A DNA stretch of 34,562 nt, from the NCBI RefSeq assembly GCF_001282115.1, contig NZ_LJBR01000086.1, positions 1 to 34,562 on the forward strand, read 5' to 3'. The DNA comes from Streptomyces sp. NRRL B-24085. Its GTDB lineage: Bacteria > Actinomycetota > Actinomycetes > Streptomycetales > Streptomycetaceae. Below are positions 32,082-34,562 of the stretch, one piece after another. Numbering within the stretch: the first letter of the stretch is position 1; each line of letters starts with the position of its first letter. Under the pieces are notes generated by a model. It did not search any database. It was given only the letters and a program-made list of their open reading frames with translations, and was not told the DNA's origin. The position numbers were made by a program, and so were the translations under genes.

Positions 32082-33503
32082 TCAGGTCTGCCGGGCCGGC
32101 TGAGCCAGCCGGGTGGGAGGCAGGAACTCCCGCACATAGGTCCGCTCCCAGCACGCCCCCGTCTCCCGCAGCTCCCGCCACGTCGTGTACCGGTACCGGA
32201 AGAGACGGGCGCGGACATGGCGGGGCGGCTCGTCGGCGGGGAAGGGGGAACGGCGCAGCAGCCCCAGCGTGGCGGGATCGTTCTCCAGGAGCCGCTCCAC
32301 CATGGTGCCGAACCACGCCCCGGCGTACGCGGGGGAGAGCGCGGCGAACCACATCATCCAGTCCAGGCGCAGATGGTAGGGCGCGAACTGGCGCGGCCAG
32401 CGCCGCGGATCGCCCGGCTTGCCCCGGAACTCGTACTCCCGCCACTCCGAGTCCCGGCGCGGTACGTCGTCCGCCGTGCCCTCGACCACCACCTCGTAGC
32501 GGATCCGGCTCACGCTGCCGAACGCGCCGTAGGTGTTGACGAGGTGGAGCGGGTCGAAGGAGCGGTTCATGATCTGGCTCCGGGAGATCATGTTGCGGAC
32601 CGGGTGGTAGCTCAGGGCGAGGAGGAGAGCGCCGACGGTGAGGACCGTGATCTGGTACCAGACCGGGGTCGCGGGCCCGTCCGGCGCCTCGCCCGGGAGC
32701 TCCAGCGCCGGCACCGCCAGGACGATCGTGATCCAGTTCAGCCAGGCGAAGTTGCCCGAGAGCACCAGCCAGAGCTGGGTCACGATCATCAGGGACGCGG
32801 CCGCCGTGGCGATCGGCTGCGGGGTGAACAGCAGGAAAGGCACGACGAGTTGGGTGAGGTGGTTCGCGGCCGCCTCCACCCGGTGCACGGGCTTCGGCAG
32901 ATGGTGGAAGAACCAGCTCAGCGGCCCCGGCATCGGCTGGGTCTCGTGGTGGTGGTCCAGGCACGTGAGCTTCCGCCAGCAGGCGTCGCCGCGCATCTTG
33001 ATCAGCCCCGCGCCGAACTCGACCCGGAACAGCACCCAGCGCAGCAGGAACAGCACCACCACGGACGGGGCCACCTCGTCGTTGCCGAGGAACACCGCGA
33101 GGAAGCCGACCTCCAGCAGCAGGGACTCCCAGCCGAAGCCGTACCAGGTCTGGCCCACGTTGACGATCGACAGGTACAGCAGCCACGGCACCAGCCACAG
33201 CAGCATGCCGCCCCACAGCGGCAGCCGGGAGTCGAGGCCCGCCGCCAGCGCGCCGGCCACCGCACAGCCCGTCCACGCGCAGAGAGCGAAGAACCGGTCC
33301 GAGTAGTGGAGTTGGAACAGGCTCGGGGCCCGTCGGAACGGCACCCGCGCCACGAAACGCGGCACCGGCAGCATGCCGCGCTCGCCGAGCAGCGGCCGGA
33401 ACTGCAGGGCCGCAGCCAGGAACGCCACGAGGTACAGCCCCGCCAGAGCCCGCTGGAAGACCAGCCGGCTCAGCCAGTAGTCGGGTGCGGTGAACCAGTC
33501 CAC
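32082..33503 (-). CDS. Lipase maturation factor (LMF) family membrane protein
   Basis: A 473-residue polytopic membrane protein. It has several hydrophobic helices in the first ~350 residues and the family segments FGWESLLLEVGFLAVFLG, RVEFGAGLIKMRGDACWRKLTCLDHHHETQPMP and NRSFDPLHLVNTYGAFGSV, then a soluble C-terminal part (WREYEFRGKPGD, HLRLDWMMWFAAL). In vertebrates LMF1 helps lipases fold in the ER; the role of bacterial relatives is not known to me. GTG 33503 was chosen because AGGAG lies nine bases upstream and the protein then begins with the family's W-F-x-x-P-x-Y-W. It is divergent from the lipoprotein gene at the window end. Confidence 0.9.
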   Translation of the reverse strand: MDWFTAPDYWLSRLVFQRALAGLYLVAFLAAALQFRPLLGERGMLPVPRFVARVPFRRAPSLFQLHYSDRFFALCAWTGCAVAGALAAGLDSRLPLWGGMLLWLVPWLLYLSIVNVGQTWYGFGWESLLLEVGFLAVFLGNDEVAPSVVVLFLLRWVLFRVEFGAGLIKMRGDACWRKLTCLDHHHETQPMPGPLSWFFHHLPKPVHRVEAAANHLTQLVVPFLLFTPQPIATAAASLMIVTQLWLVLSGNFAWLNWITIVLAVPALELPGEAPDGPATPVWYQITVLTVGALLLALSYHPVRNMISRSQIMNRSFDPLHLVNTYGAFGSVSRIRYEVVVEGTADDVPRRDSEWREYEFRGKPGDPRRWPRQFAPYHLRLDWMMWFAALSPAYAGAWFGTMVERLLENDPATLGLLRRSPFPADEPPRHVRARLFRYRYTTWRELRETGACWERTYVREFLPPTRLAQPARQT

Positions 33504-33636
33504 GGCCGTGCTCTCCTGCCTCCATTGTCCAGCCGGACCCTCAGTGACTCTCCGTGTACCTCCCTTCCGCTTGCGTAACCCAAGTGAGTGAAGCAGACAA
33601 TAGTGACGAACTGCACGGGACGGACGGGAGAGCGTG

Positions 33637-34562
33637 GTGCGGAGACCCACCAGGACCCTCGCCACGGCCGGTGTCCTGGCGGCGGCCCTTCTCGTCGCGG
33701 GATGCGGCCGCGAAGAGAGCACCGGCGAGCCGACCGGCATGCTCCTGTTGCAGCCGGCGGCGGCTCGGGGACCGAACCCCTTCACCCCCTCCGCGGCGAC
33801 CGCGCCGCCGCCCCTGACCCGAACGCCCCACCGGGACGCCACCGCCCCGCGGACCGTCTCCGGCGGGACGCCCGGCCTGTACGGCGGCACCGAGCGCGTC
33901 GGCAGTTGCGACGTGAAACGGCAGATCCGCGACCTGACCGCCGACCTGCCGAGAACGAGCGCGTTCGCGCGGGCCGCCGGTGTCCCCCCGGCCGCGGTCC
34001 CCGGCCACCTGCGCGCACTCGCCCCCGTGGTCCTGCGCGCCGACACCCGGGTCACCGACCACGGCTACCGCGACGGCCGGGCGAGCGGCTTCCAGGCCGT
34101 CCTCCAGGCGGGCACCGCCGTCCTCGTCGACGACCGGGGCGTCCCACGCGTCCGCTGCGCCGGCGGCAACCCCTTGACGCCGCCGGTGGCGATGCGAGGC
34201 GGCGCGGTCGTGGAGGGGCGGCCGTGGCCCGGGTACCGGCCCGACCAGGTCGTCGTGGTGAGCCCCAGCGAACAGGTCGTCACCGATCTCACGATCCTCG
34301 ACCTCGTCGACCACTCCTGGATCGAACGCCGGATCGGCTACGACTGCCGGCACGACCACGTCATCCCCACGACGGCACCGGAACCCCTGCCTCCAGAGGA
34401 CCTCCCGAGGGACAGCGCCTCCCCGGGCACGCCCCTCGGTATCCAGTCACCGACGCCCGTGCCGCCCCTGCCGTACCTGCCGTCCCCGCCGCCAACGCCC
34501 GACTGCGTCTCCGGGCAGCCGTACGACGAGGGCTGCCCCACCCCCACCGTGCCGCCCACGCC
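33637..34562 (+). CDS. DUF6777-like lipoprotein, truncated by window end
   Basis: The visible 308 residues begin with a lipoprotein signal (RRPTRTLATAGVLAAALLVAGC, C23) and then MLLLQPAAARGPNPFTPS, GGTPGLYGGTERVGSCDVKRQI, a helical stretch, VVLRADTRVTDHGYRDGRASGFQAVLQAGTAVLVDDRGVPRVRCAGGNPLTPP, and a small C-terminal beta region. I recognise this as the Streptomyces extracytoplasmic DUF6777 pattern; its function is unknown to me. A Pro/Thr-rich tail starts around residue 247 and runs off the window. GTG 33637 is preferred over GTG 33634 for its 6-base spacing to GGGAG. Confidence 0.82.
   Translation, partial: MRRPTRTLATAGVLAAALLVAGCGREESTGEPTGMLLLQPAAARGPNPFTPSAATAPPPLTRTPHRDATAPRTVSGGTPGLYGGTERVGSCDVKRQIRDLTADLPRTSAFARAAGVPPAAVPGHLRALAPVVLRADTRVTDHGYRDGRASGFQAVLQAGTAVLVDDRGVPRVRCAGGNPLTPPVAMRGGAVVEGRPWPGYRPDQVVVVSPSEQVVTDLTILDLVDHSWIERRIGYDCRHDHVIPTTAPEPLPPEDLPRDSASPGTPLGIQSPTPVPPLPYLPSPPPTPDCVSGQPYDEGCPTPTVPPT

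Noticed and set aside
1..34562. tRNA or rRNA genes, insertion sequences, integrase genes and attachment sites
   Set aside because: Looked for on both strands; no cloverleaf or CCA-end pattern, rRNA motif, transposase or integrase motif, or flanking direct repeats were found.

Overview
The window is very GC-rich, and its genes have the third-position GC bias, GTG/TTG starts, GGAGG-type ribosome sites and gene families of a Streptomyces or close relative. No rRNA, tRNA, insertion sequence, phage gene or CRISPR array was seen. All assignments come from reading the sequence and from recalled family motifs; no database search was run.

Positions 1-9.9 kb hold unconnected housekeeping and accessory genes. 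They are a 5'-truncated GH2 glycosidase, a WS/DGAT-type acyltransferase, an atypical zinc-ribbon SDR-like protein, a small membrane protein, a decayed SDR pseudogene, a degenerate HD-domain-like protein, a 57-residue orphan peptide, a GNAT acetyltransferase whose start codon lies in a strong hairpin, an amidase and an exported alpha/beta hydrolase.

Positions 9.9-20.6 kb are the first catabolic locus. A LacI regulator diverges from a six-gene operon: sugar-binding lipoprotein, two CUT1 permeases, a GH5-like beta-mannosidase candidate, a Tat-exported GH85 endo-beta-N-acetylglucosaminidase and a GH38 alpha-mannosidase. The set reads as an N-glycan scavenging system. The exported GH85 would cut the chitobiose core, the transporter would import the released Man(n)GlcNAc, GH38 would trim alpha-mannose inside the cell, and GH5 would split Man-beta-1,4-GlcNAc. 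No transporter ATPase is encoded, so a shared ATPase such as MsiK is expected. A perfect 14-bp palindrome between lacI and the operon is the likely operator, and a 14-bp-stem terminator closes the operon.

Positions 20.6-23.4 kb hold a Rid-family protein divergent from an HxlR regulator, a PIG-L/LmbE-type deacetylase, and about 0.9 kb without genes. This gap ends in a 34-bp tandem repeat array that runs into the stop codon of the next gene.

Positions 23.3-32.1 kb are the second catabolic locus. A FadR-type GntR regulator diverges from an eight-gene, mostly stop/start-overlapping operon: ribose-type (CUT2) sugar ABC transporter, L-fuconate dehydratase, SDR, aldo/keto reductase, RhaM-type mutarotase and amidohydrolase/lactonase. 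Together these give a nearly complete non-phosphorylative L-fucose pathway; the final cleavage enzyme is not in the window. FadR-like palindromes lie between the regulator and the operon.

The right end carries a lipase-maturation-factor family membrane protein and the 5' part of a DUF6777-like lipoprotein that runs off the window. The most interesting points are the N-glycan operon and its nearness to L-fucose catabolism, the asymmetric degenerate ATPase of the CUT2 importer, the tandem repeat array, the start-codon hairpin and the non-canonical zinc-ribbon SDR.
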